Below, one piece after another: positions 1-10,130 of a stretch of 64,000 nt of DNA (positions are counted from its first letter, which is position 1; each line of letters opens with the position of its first letter). A program made the position numbers and the translations under genes. The DNA is from Spiribacter sp. 1M189 (lineage in GTDB: Bacteria > Pseudomonadota > Gammaproteobacteria > Nitrococcales > Nitrococcaceae): positions 1,612,001-1,676,000 of the forward strand of contig NZ_JBAKFF010000001.1 in NCBI RefSeq assembly GCF_040838345.1. The letters are read 5' to 3'. Under the pieces are notes generated by a model, which saw only the letters and a list, made by a program, of their open reading frames with translations, was not told the DNA's origin and made no database searches.

Positions 1-15
1 GCGGATCGGCCGGCG

Positions 16-1041
16 CTAGTCAGCCGGCGCCGGCACCCGCAGTTCATCCATCGGCCAACGCGGCCGAATGTCCACGGGTCCGGGATCGCGCTCCCCCGCC
101 CATAACCGCCGATATCCCGCATACGCGATCATGGCGCCATTATCCGTGCAGAACGCCAGCCGGGGGCAGGCCATGACCGCCCCCTGATCCTCTGCTACCT
201 GACGGAGCCGGCCGCGCAGCGCCTGGTTGGCCCCCACGCCACCCGCCACCACCAGATGCCGCACGCCGGTCTGTTCAAGCGCCCGCCGCACCTTGATGGC
301 GAAGGTATCCACCACGGCATCCTGAAACGCGCGGGCAATCGCGGCGCGGGTTGGCGCATCCTCGTCCGCCTCACGCACCGCATTGACCACAGCGGTCTTC
401 AGGCCGCTGAAGCTGAAGTCCAGTCCGGGCCGGTCGGTCATGGGGCGCGGAAAGCGGAACGGTCCCGGCTCTCCCTCCCGGGCCAGGGCCTCCAGCTGCG
501 GCCCACCCGGATAGGGCAGCCCGAGGAGCTTGGCGGTCTTGTCAAACGCCTCGCCTGCGGCATCATCCAGCGACTCACCCAGCACCCGATAGCGGCCGAT
601 GTCGGCGACTTCCACCAGCAGCGTGTGGCCACCGGAGACCAACAGCGCCAGAAAAGGGAATGCCGGCGGGTCCGGTTCGAGCATCGGCGCCAACAGGTGG
701 GCCTCCATGTGGTGGACGCCGAGCACCGGGCAATCCAGTGCCCAGCCGAGGCCCTCCGCGACCGATGCTCCGACCAGAAGCGCCCCGGCGAGCCCCGGCC
801 CACGGGCATAGGCAATGCCGCCGATATCGCCAGCGTCGAGGCCTTCCTCGGCCAGGCAGTCCTGCGCCAGCGGCAGCACCCGACGCACATGATCGCGGGA
901 GGCCAGCTCGGGCACGACGCCCCCATAGGTGGCATGGGTCGCCACCTGGCTGTGCAGACGATGGGCAATCAGGCCGCGGTCACCCGAGTACAGGGCGATC
1001 CCCGTCTCATCACAGGAGGTCTCGATACCCAGAACGATCAT
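16..1041 (-). CDS. tsaD: tRNA N6-threonylcarbamoyladenosine transferase TsaD
   Basis: TsaD transfers the threonylcarbamoyl group from TC-AMP to A37 of ANN-decoding tRNAs, in complex with TsaB and TsaE. The 341-residue product matches the family length (about 337 in E. coli). It opens with the ASKHA-fold strand [13 protein letters not shown] and carries the metal-binding HMEAH motif (H111, H115) and the SGGHT loop (136-140). It is divergent from rpsU, the classic arrangement next to the macromolecular synthesis operon. The partner TsaC, which makes TC-AMP, lies at 53351-53923. Confidence 0.97.
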   Translation of the reverse strand: MIVLGIETSCDETGIALYSGDRGLIAHRLHSQVATHATYGGVVPELASRDHVRRVLPLAQDCLAEEGLDAGDIGGIAYARGPGLAGALLVGASVAEGLGWALDCPVLGVHHMEAHLLAPMLEPDPPAFPFLALLVSGGHTLLVEVADIGRYRVLGESLDDAAGEAFDKTAKLLGLPYPGGPQLEALAREGEPGPFRFPRPMTDRPGLDFSFSGLKTAVVNAVREADEDAPTRAAIARAFQDAVVDTFAIKVRRALEQTGVRHLVVAGGVGANQALRGRLRQVAEDQGAVMACPRLAFCTDNGAMIAYAGYRRLWAGERDPGPVDIRPRWPMDELRVPAPAD

Positions 1042-1064
1042 GGCAACGGCACTACCGGAAGCTT

Positions 1065-1093
1065 TTGCATTTAAGGGCGGGCCGGCTTAGACT
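1065..1093 (+). promoter_or_regulatory. Candidate sigma-70 promoter of rpsU operon
   Basis: A -35 box TTGCAT (1065-1070), a 17-base spacer and a -10 box TAGACT (1088-1093) lie in the tsaD/rpsU divergent gap. Transcription would start near 1100, giving a leader of about 60 bases before the rpsU ATG. The call rests on consensus match and position only. Confidence 0.5.
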
Positions 1094-1158
1094 ACCGGGC
1101 TCGATTGGTTTACGCCGATTCTACGACGTTTACAGCAACACGGTAAGGTTTGAGCTCT

Positions 1159-1374
1159 ATGCCGAGTGTCAAGGTTCGCGAAAACGAGCCCTTTGAAGTG
1201 GCCCTGCGCCGCTTCAAGCGGTCCTGCGAGAAGGCCGGCGTACTTTCCGAGGTACGTCGCCGGGAGCATTACGAAAAGCCCACCCAGGAGCGCAAGCGCA
1301 AGCAGGCCGCGGCAGTCAAGCGCCACGCCAAGCGTCTGCAGCGGGAGAATCAGCGCACCCAGCGTCTCTACTGA
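1159..1374 (+). CDS. rpsU: 30S ribosomal protein S21
   Basis: Small ribosomal subunit protein S21, needed for initiation on natural mRNAs. The 71-residue product begins [18 protein letters not shown] and ends in a basic tail ([18 protein letters not shown]), matching E. coli S21 almost throughout. The ATG at 1159 was chosen over an in-frame TTG at 1150 because it reproduces the family N-terminus. It is the first gene of rpsU-yqeY-dnaG-rpoD, coupling ribosome, replication-priming and sigma-factor synthesis. Confidence 0.98.
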   Translation: MPSVKVRENEPFEVALRRFKRSCEKAGVLSEVRRREHYEKPTQERKRKQAAAVKRHAKRLQRENQRTQRLY

Positions 1375-1389
1375 ACCGGACGTCCGCCG

Positions 1390-1836
1390 GTGAGTGATCT
1401 CAAAACGCAAGTTACCGACGCCGTCAAGGCAGCGATGCGGGCCGGCGACAAGTCACGCCTTGCCACCTTGCGGATGGTGAGCGCCGCCATCAAGCAGAAA
1501 GAGGTGGATGAGCGCCGGACACTCACCGATGCTGACGTGCTGGCCATCCTCGACAAGATGGTCAAGCAGCGCCGGGAATCGGTGGAGCAGTACGAGACCG
1601 CAGGCCGTGAAGAACTGGCGGCGGCGGAACGCGCAGAGATCGACATCATCGGGGAATTCCTTCCCCGGGCACTCGATGAGTCGGAGATCAGCGCCATGAT
1701 CGCGGCGGCCATCGAAGAGACCGGCGCCGAGTCCATCCGCGACATGGGCAAGGTAATGGCGAAACTCAAACCCGAGGTTCAGGGCCGGGCCGACATGAGC
1801 ACCGTCAGCGCCCGGGTCAAGCAGCAGCTGAGCTGA
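1390..1836 (+). CDS. yqeY: GatB/YqeY family protein
   Basis: A 148-residue GatB/YqeY-domain protein, the usual length for the stand-alone family. It resembles the tRNA-binding tail of the GatB amidotransferase subunit, but its own role is not established. The start is GTG at 1390, 15 bases after rpsU, giving MSDLKTQVTDAVKAAMR. The segment EQYETAGREELAAAERAEI and the C-terminal GKVMAKLKPEVQGRADM stretch are typical. Its position between rpsU and dnaG is conserved in many proteobacteria. Confidence 0.93.
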   Translation: MSDLKTQVTDAVKAAMRAGDKSRLATLRMVSAAIKQKEVDERRTLTDADVLAILDKMVKQRRESVEQYETAGREELAAAERAEIDIIGEFLPRALDESEISAMIAAAIEETGAESIRDMGKVMAKLKPEVQGRADMSTVSARVKQQLS

Positions 1837-1881
1837 TCCTTCGCCTCCTCTGGCCCGGCGGTTTGCCGTAAAGTGGCGACC

Positions 1882-3624
1882 ATGGCCGGCCGAATCCCAG
1901 ATACCTTCATCGACGAACTGCTCGCCCGAGTCGATATCGCGGATATCGTGGGCGAGCGGGTGCAGCTGCGCCGTTCCGGGAGCAACCACCTCGGACTCTG
2001 TCCTTTCCATGGCGAAAAGACCCCGTCCTTTACCGTCAGCGCGGACAAGCAGTTCTACCACTGCTTCGGCTGCGGGGCGCATGGCAGCGCCATCCGCTTT
2101 CTCATGGAGTATGACCGCCTTGAATTCCGCGAGGCCGTCGCTCAGCTCGCGCAGATGGCCGGCATGGAAATGCCCGAACAAAGCCGCGGCGAGGCGTCAC
2201 AACCGAGCCAGAAACCGCTTTATGATCTCCTTGATCGGGCCAGTCGGCAGTATCAGCAGTGGCTGCGTCAGCACCCGCAGCGCCAGCGCGCCATCGATTA
2301 TCTGCGCAGCCGCGGACTGAACGGCGAGATCGCCCAGCGCTTTGGCATCGGCTTCGCGCCGCCGGGTTGGGATAACCTGCTTCGTGAGCTTGCCAACACC
2401 GATCCGCTCAAACAGGCCGGGCTGGTCGTCGAGCGGGACGGCGGCCGGGTCTACGACCGTTTTCGTGACCGCATCATGTTTCCCATCCGGGATCGCCGTG
2501 GTCGCACCATCGGGTTCGGCGGTCGGGTGCTGGATGACGGCGAACCGAAATACCTGAACTCCCCGGAAACACCGGTCTTCCACAAAGGCGAGGCGCTGTA
2601 TGGCCTCTATGAGGTGTTGCAGACCGATCGGCATCCGGGCGATATCGTCGTGGTCGAGGGCTATATGGACGTGGTCGCACTCGCCCAGCACGGCCTGCCG
2701 CGTGCCGTGGCGACGCTGGGCACGGCCACGTCAACGCGTCAGGTGGAGCGGCTGCTGAAAACAACCGGCGATGTCATCTTCTGCTTTGACGGTGACGAGG
2801 CCGGCCGCCGCGCGGCATGGCGCGCGCTCGAGAATGCCCTGCCTGCCATGCGCCAGGGCCGTCAGATCCGATTTTTGTTCCTGCCGGATGGTGAGGACCC
2901 GGACAGCCTGGTCCGGGAGAACGGTCGCGAGGCATTTGAGGCACAGCTTCAAGACGCCGCTCCCCTGTCCGACTATCTCATCGAACGACTGCAGCAACAC
3001 ACGGATATGCAGAGCATGGATGGCCGCGCCAGGTTCGTGGAAAAAGCCCGACCGCTCCTCCAGCGCCTGCCGCCGGATGTCTACCGGCACATGCTCATGG
3101 AGCGCGTGGCCGGCCTCGCCCGCCTCGATACGGATTACCTCGAGGGCGTTGTTGACGGCCGCGAGCAACTCGGGCGCGGGCAACGCGACAGCGAAGCGCG
3201 CCAGCCCGCCCCGGACGCAGGCAGTGTACGCCGGACACCAGTACGGCTTGCCGTGGCCCTGTTACTCCAGCGCCCGGCGCTGGCGCGTCAGGTCGAGGAC
3301 GTGGCCACTCTGCGCGGCCTCGATGACCTCCCGGGGCTGCCGTTACTGGTCCAACTGCTTGAATTGAGCATCAATGAACCCCAGATCACTCCGGGAGCAA
3401 TACTTGAGCGGTTCCGGGACACCGAGCACGAGAGCGCCCTCTGGAAACTCGCGACATGGGATCACCTGGTGCCGGAATCGGGACTGGAAGCCGAATTTGC
3501 GGATGCAATGAACCGGGTTCGTCGACTGTTGTCCGACCGGCGCCTGGAGCATTTGAACGACCGTCTGCAGGCCGGCGAACTCACCGCCGAGGAGTGGACC
3601 GAATGGACCCGACTCAAGAAGTAG
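1882..3624 (+). CDS. dnaG: DNA primase DnaG
   Basis: DNA primase, synthesising RNA primers at the replication fork with DnaB helicase. Starting at ATG 1882 (580 residues) gives MAGRIPDTFIDELL, as in E. coli; an upstream in-frame GTG at 1873 is less likely. The zinc-binding residues C40, H43, C61 and C64 fall exactly where the family has them. The Toprim core shows E259 in VVEGYMDVVA and the metal-binding D303/D305 in CFDGDEAGRRAAW. The C-terminal DnaB-interaction region (about 440-580) is divergent, as expected. It is third in the rpsU operon. Confidence 0.98.
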   Translation: MAGRIPDTFIDELLARVDIADIVGERVQLRRSGSNHLGLCPFHGEKTPSFTVSADKQFYHCFGCGAHGSAIRFLMEYDRLEFREAVAQLAQMAGMEMPEQSRGEASQPSQKPLYDLLDRASRQYQQWLRQHPQRQRAIDYLRSRGLNGEIAQRFGIGFAPPGWDNLLRELANTDPLKQAGLVVERDGGRVYDRFRDRIMFPIRDRRGRTIGFGGRVLDDGEPKYLNSPETPVFHKGEALYGLYEVLQTDRHPGDIVVVEGYMDVVALAQHGLPRAVATLGTATSTRQVERLLKTTGDVIFCFDGDEAGRRAAWRALENALPAMRQGRQIRFLFLPDGEDPDSLVRENGREAFEAQLQDAAPLSDYLIERLQQHTDMQSMDGRARFVEKARPLLQRLPPDVYRHMLMERVAGLARLDTDYLEGVVDGREQLGRGQRDSEARQPAPDAGSVRRTPVRLAVALLLQRPALARQVEDVATLRGLDDLPGLPLLVQLLELSINEPQITPGAILERFRDTEHESALWKLATWDHLVPESGLEAEFADAMNRVRRLLSDRRLEHLNDRLQAGELTAEEWTEWTRLKK

Positions 3625-3644
3625 AACGTTGTCGCAGCGCAGCG

Positions 3645-3672
3645 TTGTGAATTAGCCACGAAGTGCTAGTAT
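3645..3672 (+). promoter_or_regulatory. Candidate internal promoter of rpoD
   Basis: TTGTGA (3645-3650), a 16-base spacer and TAGTAT (3667-3672) lie in the 102-base dnaG/rpoD gap. Extra promoters ahead of rpoD are known in other gammaproteobacteria and would allow sigma-factor synthesis independent of rpsU-dnaG. Consensus match only. Confidence 0.45.
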
Positions 3673-3726
3673 ACGCGGTTCAGCGTAAAACGCGGCCCGC
3701 CGAAACAACCCCAGCATCGGTAGCTT

Positions 3727-5581
<1,855 letters not shown>

Positions 5582-5583
<2 letters not shown>

Positions 5584-5601
5584 TGCCCCACCCGGGGCAT
5601 C
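5582..5601 (+). other. Hairpin overlapping the rpoD stop codon
   Basis: GATGCCCC (5582-5589), loop ACCC and GGGGCATC (5594-5601) form a perfect 8-bp stem that includes the last two bases of the rpoD stop. No U-run follows, so it is not a classical intrinsic terminator. It could stabilise the 3' end or assist Rho-dependent termination. Confidence 0.4.
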
Positions 5602-5812
5602 CACTCAGATAATCGGGCGACTAGCGGCCCGCCTCACCTAATCCTACTGTTGCGGCTGCGCAACAAAATGGCCCTCTTCGGCCAACCGGAGAGGGCACCC
5701 ACCCCGATGATCGACGAGTCAGCTGGCGGGTTTTCCGACCGCCGGCCGCGGTGGGTTATACCTATATCAGGGACTTGGCATCGAAACGTCAGGTGCTTAT
5801 TGCAAAAAAAGG

Positions 5813-5842
5813 TTGCAACTTCGTGACAGGTGCGGATATTCT
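5813..5842 (+). promoter_or_regulatory. Candidate porin promoter
   Basis: TTGCAA (5813-5818), an 18-base spacer and TATTCT (5837-5842) form a sigma-70-like promoter. A second candidate just upstream is TTGGCA (5775-5780), 17 bases, TATTGC (5798-5803). Either would give the porin mRNA a leader of roughly 140-180 bases. Confidence 0.35.
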
Positions 5843-5947
5843 CTGTGTATCGGAAAAGAGACAGGTGTTGGCGTGACGCCACAGCCGCTTGATTACCGAT
5901 GATTTTCAGGGGGCTTGACGGTTGCGGTGGCAACGGGGCCTGGCTTG

Positions 5948-5961
5948 AACAACATGTTGTT
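5948..5961. promoter_or_regulatory. 14-bp perfect palindrome in porin leader
   Basis: AACAACATGTTGTT is a perfect palindrome ending 26 bases before the porin ATG. It lies downstream of the candidate promoters, so it would be in the transcribed leader. It could be an operator for a dimeric repressor or a small RNA hairpin. Confidence 0.35.
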
Positions 5962-5987
5962 TCGACTGGCTTATCAAGGAGTCAATC

Positions 5988-7031
5988 ATGAAAAAGATGA
6001 CAATTCTGACCGCGGCAACCAGTGCGCTGGCCCTGTCCGCTGGCATCGCCTCCGCCCAGGAAGAAGCGGAGTCCATGGAAGTTGGTTCCACGACCAGCAG
6101 CTTCTACGGCTTCGTGCTGGCCGGTTTCAGTGACCAGGACGTCAACCAGAGCGGGAGCACCGTCGGCTCTGACGGTGGTAACGGCCCGAGCCGCTTCGGC
6201 TTCCTCGGCGAGACCGTTCTCGCTGACGGCATGACCGGTGGTGTGCAGATTGAGTACTCCGTGGCTAACGCCTCGGCAGCCTCTGGCGGCCAGACCAGCA
6301 ACCCGGGTCTTCGTCAGGCCAACGCCTACCTCACCGGCGACTTCGGCCGAGTCGAGGTCGGCAGCCAGGACAACTCGATGTACGAGTGGACCACAGGGAC
6401 CACCGACCTCTTCCTGACGAGTGCATTCCAGCAAGCGCGCGCTACTGACGTGATTTTCCGTCAGGATGGCGCCATCTTCTACACCACTCCAGACTTCGAC
6501 GGCCTCCAGCTGCGTGCGGGCGGTACGCTTCAGCGCGGTGACAACAGCTCCGGCAACGAGAGCTCGGGCTTCGATTCATACACCGTCTCCGCTAAGTACA
6601 ACTTCGAAGATCTGTACGCCTCGGTTTCTTACCTCAGCGTTGACCAGAGCCCGGACGATGCCACCAGCTTCGGTGCTGCCGTGAGTTACGATTATGGCGC
6701 CGGCGTCATCGCGGCCTCCATGACGGACAATGACCACATGACGTCCTTCTCGGGCACCAACGTTCAGGCGAACAACTTCTACACCGATAGCGACGGCAAG
6801 CCGTACGAGATCGTTGGCACCTACACGGGTGTGCCGAACTGGACGTTCAAGGTGGCTTACGCCGACGCTGATCGTGATGGCGGTTCCTCCAGCTCGGTCG
6901 CTGCTGAGGCTCAGTACAACTTTGCCAGCAACGTCGCCGTGGCCGTTGGTGCAACCAACCCGGATAAGAACTTCGGTGGAAGCAACAACTCCGAGGATAT
7001 CCTCGCCACTGCACTGTATGTGGCCTTCTAA
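5988..7031 (+). CDS. Gram-negative general porin (outer membrane)
   Basis: A trimeric beta-barrel porin of the Gram-negative Porin_4/OmpC-like type, 347 residues, for diffusion of small solutes. The signal peptide has a basic start (MKK), a hydrophobic core, and an ASA-QE cleavage site after residue 23. The mature protein alternates amphipathic strands with Gly/Asn/Asp-rich loops. It ends in ALYVAF, with the terminal Phe that the BAM complex recognises. The chain is markedly acidic, which fits a saline habitat. RBS AAGGAG sits 6 bases before ATG 5988. It is monocistronic with a strong terminator. Substrate specificity cannot be read from the sequence. Confidence 0.9.
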   Translation: MKKMTILTAATSALALSAGIASAQEEAESMEVGSTTSSFYGFVLAGFSDQDVNQSGSTVGSDGGNGPSRFGFLGETVLADGMTGGVQIEYSVANASAASGGQTSNPGLRQANAYLTGDFGRVEVGSQDNSMYEWTTGTTDLFLTSAFQQARATDVIFRQDGAIFYTTPDFDGLQLRAGGTLQRGDNSSGNESSGFDSYTVSAKYNFEDLYASVSYLSVDQSPDDATSFGAAVSYDYGAGVIAASMTDNDHMTSFSGTNVQANNFYTDSDGKPYEIVGTYTGVPNWTFKVAYADADRDGGSSSSVAAEAQYNFASNVAVAVGATNPDKNFGGSNNSEDILATALYVAF

Positions 7032-7056
7032 ACTCTCCGCAGTTTAGTGCTTCATC

Positions 7057-7085
7057 AAAGGGCCTCTTCGGAGGCCCTTTTTTAT
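7057..7085 (+). terminator. Intrinsic terminator after porin
   Basis: A perfect 10-bp stem (7057-7066 with 7071-7080, AAAGGGCCTC paired to GAGGCCCTTT) around a TTCG tetraloop is followed by more T residues (run TTTTTT, 7078-7083). It lies 25 bases after the porin stop. Confidence 0.92.
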
Positions 7086-7146
7086 TGTCCATGGGATTCC
7101 ACCGCGGTACTGGTATCCTCCCGGTCTGGGCAGACGCTCGCATGAC

Positions 7147-7222
7147 GGGCCCATAGCTCAATGGTTAGAGCAGAGGACTCATAATCCTTTGGTTCCAGGT
7201 TCGAATCCTGGTGGGCCCACCA
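7147..7222 (+). tRNA. tRNA-Ile2 with CAU anticodon (lysidine-modified)
   Basis: A 76-base tRNA with acceptor GGGCCCA pairing to TGGGCCC, discriminator A (7219) and encoded CCA (7220-7222). The anticodon loop is CTCATAA. The anticodon CAT would read Met, but the GACTCATAATC arm matches the E. coli ileX/ileY type, in which TilS converts C34 to lysidine to read AUA. The G1-C72 pair also argues against initiator tRNA. An extended -10 element (TGGTATCCT, 7111-7119) may be its promoter. Confidence 0.88.
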
Positions 7223-7300
7223 CATTCAATGAATTCGGCACGAGCATGGGCCGCTGGCCCCGAATATGCCCGACTACTCGACGTGCGTAGGAGAAAACCA

Positions 7301-8050
7301 ATGGCCACTATTGAGCAGGTGGCAGTGGTCACCGGCGCCAGTCAAGGCATCGGCCGGGGCGTTGCCGAAGCGCTGTTGGCCGATGGTCATCGGGTGGCCC
7401 TGGTCGCCCGCCGCCGCGAGCCGCTCGAGGCAGTCGCGGCTGCCCATCCGGATCAGACGCTACCCATCGCCGCCGATGTGTCGGATCCAGAGGCGGTTGA
7501 CCGGATCTACGAGCAGGTAGCCGGTCAATGGGGGCGTGTGGACGTGCTCTTTAACAACGCCGGCGCTTTCATGGCCTCGACCGAAACCGCCGATGTCAGC
7601 TGGGAAGACTGGCGGCGGGTGCTTGGCGTCAACCTGGATGGGGCTTTCCTGATGGCGCGGGGCGCTTTTCGGATGATGCGCGAGCAGGACCCGGCCGGCG
7701 GGCGGATCATCAACAACGGCTCGATCTCTGCCCATGCCCCACGGGTCAACTCCGTTGCCTATACCACCTCGAAACACGCGATCACTGGATTGACCAAGTC
7801 CATCACCCTGGACGGCCGACCCCATGATATCGCCTGCAGCCAGATCGACATCGGCAATGCCGAAACCCCTATGACCGCGCCCATGAAGGCCGGCATTGCG
7901 CAGCCCGATGGCAGCGTGATGCGAGAACCAGTCATCGATGTCGCGCATGTGGCCAACGCGGTGCGCTACATCATCGACCTGCCGCTCGAGGCCAATGTGC
8001 AGTTCATGACGGTGATGGCGACCAAAATGCCTTATCTGGGGCGGGGCTGA
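7301..8050 (+). CDS. SDR family NAD(P)-dependent oxidoreductase
   Basis: Classical short-chain dehydrogenase/reductase, 249 residues. It shows the Rossmann cofactor loop TGASQGIG (11-18), NNAG (85-88), N111, and the catalytic S141, Y154 and K158 (YTTSK). Basic residues after the second strand (VARRRE) suggest NADP(H). ATG 7301 was chosen because it follows AGGAGAAAACCA; the frame is open further upstream, into the tRNA, but without a start signal. The substrate is unknown. It stands alone between the tRNA gene and the ars operon. Confidence 0.85.
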   Translation: MATIEQVAVVTGASQGIGRGVAEALLADGHRVALVARRREPLEAVAAAHPDQTLPIAADVSDPEAVDRIYEQVAGQWGRVDVLFNNAGAFMASTETADVSWEDWRRVLGVNLDGAFLMARGAFRMMREQDPAGGRIINNGSISAHAPRVNSVAYTTSKHAITGLTKSITLDGRPHDIACSQIDIGNAETPMTAPMKAGIAQPDGSVMREPVIDVAHVANAVRYIIDLPLEANVQFMTVMATKMPYLGRG

Positions 8051-8098
8051 AGCCGCCGGGACATCCCGAGTCCTGCATCACCTGTCATATTTCTGTAA

Positions 8099-8127
8099 TT
8101 CTTTATATCCGGATATGCGTATATAGT
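8099..8127 (+). promoter_or_regulatory. Candidate ars promoter with palindromic ArsR operator
   Basis: A perfect 12-bp palindrome ATATCCGGATAT (8105-8116) sits between a weak -35 (TTCTTT, 8099-8104) and a -10-like TATAGT (8122-8127). A second, imperfect inverted repeat (ATATGCGTATAT, 8113-8124) overlaps it. The segment is strikingly AT-rich against its surroundings. An ArsR dimer bound here would block RNA polymerase. arsR is the second gene of the operon, so regulation would be autogenous. Confidence 0.5.
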
Positions 8128-8158
8128 AATTGCTTACCCATTTGGATGAGTCTGAACC

Positions 8159-8662
8159 ATGCCGCACTACAACGTCCTTTTCCTGTGCACCGGCAACTCG
8201 GCGCGCAGCATCCTCGCGGAAGCCCTGCTCAACAGCATGGGCAAGGGCCAGTTCACCGCCTACAGCGCCGGCAGCTTCCCCGCCGGCGAGGTGAACCCGC
8301 TCGCACTGCGGACCCTGGAGCAGATGAAGCTCCCCACCGAGGGGCTGCACAGCAAGAACTGGGACGTCTTCGCCACCGACGATGCCCCGCGGATGGATTT
8401 CGTTTTCACCGTCTGCGATCGCGCCGCGGCGGAGGCCTGTCCTATCTGGCCGGGACAGCCCATGACGGCGCATTGGGGGCTGCCGGACCCCGCCGCGGTC
8501 GAGGGCAGCGAAGAGGAGCGGATGCGTCGCTTTCGGGAGACCGCCATCGCCCTTCGCAGCCGCATCGGTCTGTTCACCAACCTGCCGATCAGCTCGCTGG
8601 ATCGACTCAGGCTGCAGAAGGAGATCGATACCATCGGACGGCAGGATGATCCGGCGACATGA
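8159..8662 (+). CDS. arsC: Arsenate reductase ArsC, low-molecular-weight phosphatase type
   Basis: Reduces arsenate to arsenite in the cytoplasm. The 167-residue protein has the LMW-PTPase P-loop C10-TGNSAR-S17, with the nucleophile C10 and R16, plus C86 (VFTVCDRA) and C94 (EACPIWPG). The second and third cysteines can relay the disulfide to thioredoxin or glutaredoxin. It is not the glutaredoxin-fold ArsC of E. coli R773. It is first in arsC-arsR-acr3-arsH. Its stop overlaps the arsR start in ATGA at 8659-8662. Confidence 0.92.
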   Translation: MPHYNVLFLCTGNSARSILAEALLNSMGKGQFTAYSAGSFPAGEVNPLALRTLEQMKLPTEGLHSKNWDVFATDDAPRMDFVFTVCDRAAAEACPIWPGQPMTAHWGLPDPAAVEGSEEERMRRFRETAIALRSRIGLFTNLPISSLDRLRLQKEIDTIGRQDDPAT

Positions 8663-9042
8663 TGCAGGCCGCGACCAGCCCATCGGACACCCGGCTCGAT
8701 CCGGCCCGCTTTTTCCGCCTGCTGGGCGAGGAAACGCGCCTCCGTACGGCTGTCCTGCTGCACCGGCAGGGAGAACTCTGCGTCTGCGAACTCACCGAGG
8801 CGCTGGGCGTCAGCCAGCCGAAGATGTCCCGGCATCTGGGCCATCTGCGCGACGTAGGTCTGGTGGAGACCCGCCGCAGCGGCCAGTGGATTCACTACCG
8901 GCTGCGCAGCGATCTGCCCGCCTGGGCACATGATCTGCTCACCACGGTGGCCGGAGATCTGGCCGACGAACCGCCATTCTCCGGCGATACGGCCCGGGTA
9001 CGCCGGGCGATCGCACGTAACCGAAGCGAGTGTGAACAATGA
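8659..9042 (+). CDS. arsR: ArsR family arsenite-responsive repressor
   Basis: Winged-helix metalloregulator, 127 residues. The arsenite-binding pair C41-V-C43 (ELCVCEL) lies at the start of the DNA-contacting region, followed by the recognition helix [17 protein letters not shown]. The third cysteine of E. coli ArsR (C37) has no equivalent here. Binding of As(III) or Sb(III) should release it from the operator candidate at 8105-8116. It overlaps both neighbours by four bases, so it is translationally coupled. Confidence 0.92.
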   Translation: MMQAATSPSDTRLDPARFFRLLGEETRLRTAVLLHRQGELCVCELTEALGVSQPKMSRHLGHLRDVGLVETRRSGQWIHYRLRSDLPAWAHDLLTTVAGDLADEPPFSGDTARVRRAIARNRSECEQ

Positions 9043-10130
9043 GCGTGCAGTGTGAAGTGACCGGCCGGCGGGCGGCCGGTGACGTCATGGGGATCTTCGA
9101 GCGCTACCTGAGCGTCTGGGTGGCGCTGGCCATCGTCGCCGGCATTGCCCTTGGCAAGTTCTTCCCGGGCGTCTTCGAATGGTTGAGTGGTCTGGAAGTG
9201 GCGAGCGTCAACCTGGTGGTGGCGGTGCTGATCTGGGCGATGGTCTATCCCATGATGATCAACGTCGACTTCAGCTCGCTGCGCCATGCAGGCGACAAGC
9301 CGAAGGGGCTCACCATCACGCTGGTGATCAACTGGCTGATCAAGCCCTTCACCATGGCGGGGCTGGGTGTGCTTTTCTTCCAGGGTGTCTTCGCTGGCCT
9401 GGTGCCGCCGGACGACGCCAAGGCCTACATCGCCGGCATGATCCTGCTGGGCGCCGCGCCATGCACGGCCATGGTGTTCGTCTGGAGCCAGCTTACCGAC
9501 GGCGATGCCACCTACACCCTGGTTCAGGTGGCAATCAACGATCTCATCATGGTGTTCGCCTTCGCGCCGCTGGTTGCCCTTCTGCTGGGGGTGGCCGACG
9601 TGATCGTGCCCTGGCAGACGCTACTGCTCTCGGTCGGGCTGTATGTGGTCATCCCGCTGCTCGCCGGCGCACTGACGCGTCGGAGGCTGATGAGCCGCGG
9701 CGGAGAACAGGCCGTGGAGCGATTCACCGGACAGATCAAGCCGGTGACGATTATCGGTCTGGTCGTCACGGTGTTGCTGCTCTTCGCGTTCCAGGGCGAG
9801 CGCATCCTGACTCAGCCGTTGATCATCGTGCTCATCGCCATTCCGCTGATCATCCAGAGCATCGGTATCTTCGGGCTCGCCTACCTCTGGGCGAGAGGCT
9901 GGAGCGTGCCCATCGGCATCGGTGCCCCTGCCGCGCTCATCGGCACCTCCAACTTCTTCGAGCTCGCCGTGGCAGTGGCCATCAGCCTGTTCGGACTCAA
10001 CTCCGGGGCGGCACTCGCGACCGTTGTGGGCGTGCTGGTGGAAGTTCCGGTGATGCTGGCGCTGGTCAAGCTCGTCAATGGCTCGCGCGCCTGGTACGAA
10101 CGCCATATGGCCGGCGGAGCCAGTGCATGA
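9039..10130 (+). CDS. acr3: Arsenite efflux permease Acr3
   Basis: Exports arsenite across the inner membrane. The 363-residue protein has about ten hydrophobic segments and belongs to the bile acid:sodium symporter superfamily, unlike ArsB. The essential Acr3 cysteine is seen as C142 in [15 protein letters not shown]. The start at 9039 overlaps the arsR stop (ATGA). An internal ATG at 9087 (MGIFERYLS) would remove a 16-residue extension and is also possible. Database entries often call such genes arsB. Confidence 0.93.
   Translation: MSVQCEVTGRRAAGDVMGIFERYLSVWVALAIVAGIALGKFFPGVFEWLSGLEVASVNLVVAVLIWAMVYPMMINVDFSSLRHAGDKPKGLTITLVINWLIKPFTMAGLGVLFFQGVFAGLVPPDDAKAYIAGMILLGAAPCTAMVFVWSQLTDGDATYTLVQVAINDLIMVFAFAPLVALLLGVADVIVPWQTLLLSVGLYVVIPLLAGALTRRRLMSRGGEQAVERFTGQIKPVTIIGLVVTVLLLFAFQGERILTQPLIIVLIAIPLIIQSIGIFGLAYLWARGWSVPIGIGAPAALIGTSNFFELAVAVAISLFGLNSGAALATVVGVLVEVPVMLALVKLVNGSRAWYERHMAGGASA

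Larger units (their letters stand above)
5584..5987. other. 404-base intergenic region between rpoD and porin
   Basis: This is the only gene-free stretch over 300 bases. It holds the rpoD 3' hairpin (to 5601) and a long hairpin at 5671-5696 (11-bp stem with one G-U pair, loop CCAA, no U-run). It also holds an A/T-rich promoter-like segment around 5775-5842, a GTTGC-GGTG-GCAAC inverted repeat near 5921-5934, a 14-bp perfect palindrome at 5948-5961, and the porin ribosome binding site AAGGAG at 5976-5981. Short open frames here show no family resemblance and overlap the porin start. Confidence 0.6.

Noticed and set aside
5915-6133. 72-codon frame overlapping the porin start
   Set aside because: No similarity and it runs into the porin in another frame; the porin has its own RBS and signal peptide.
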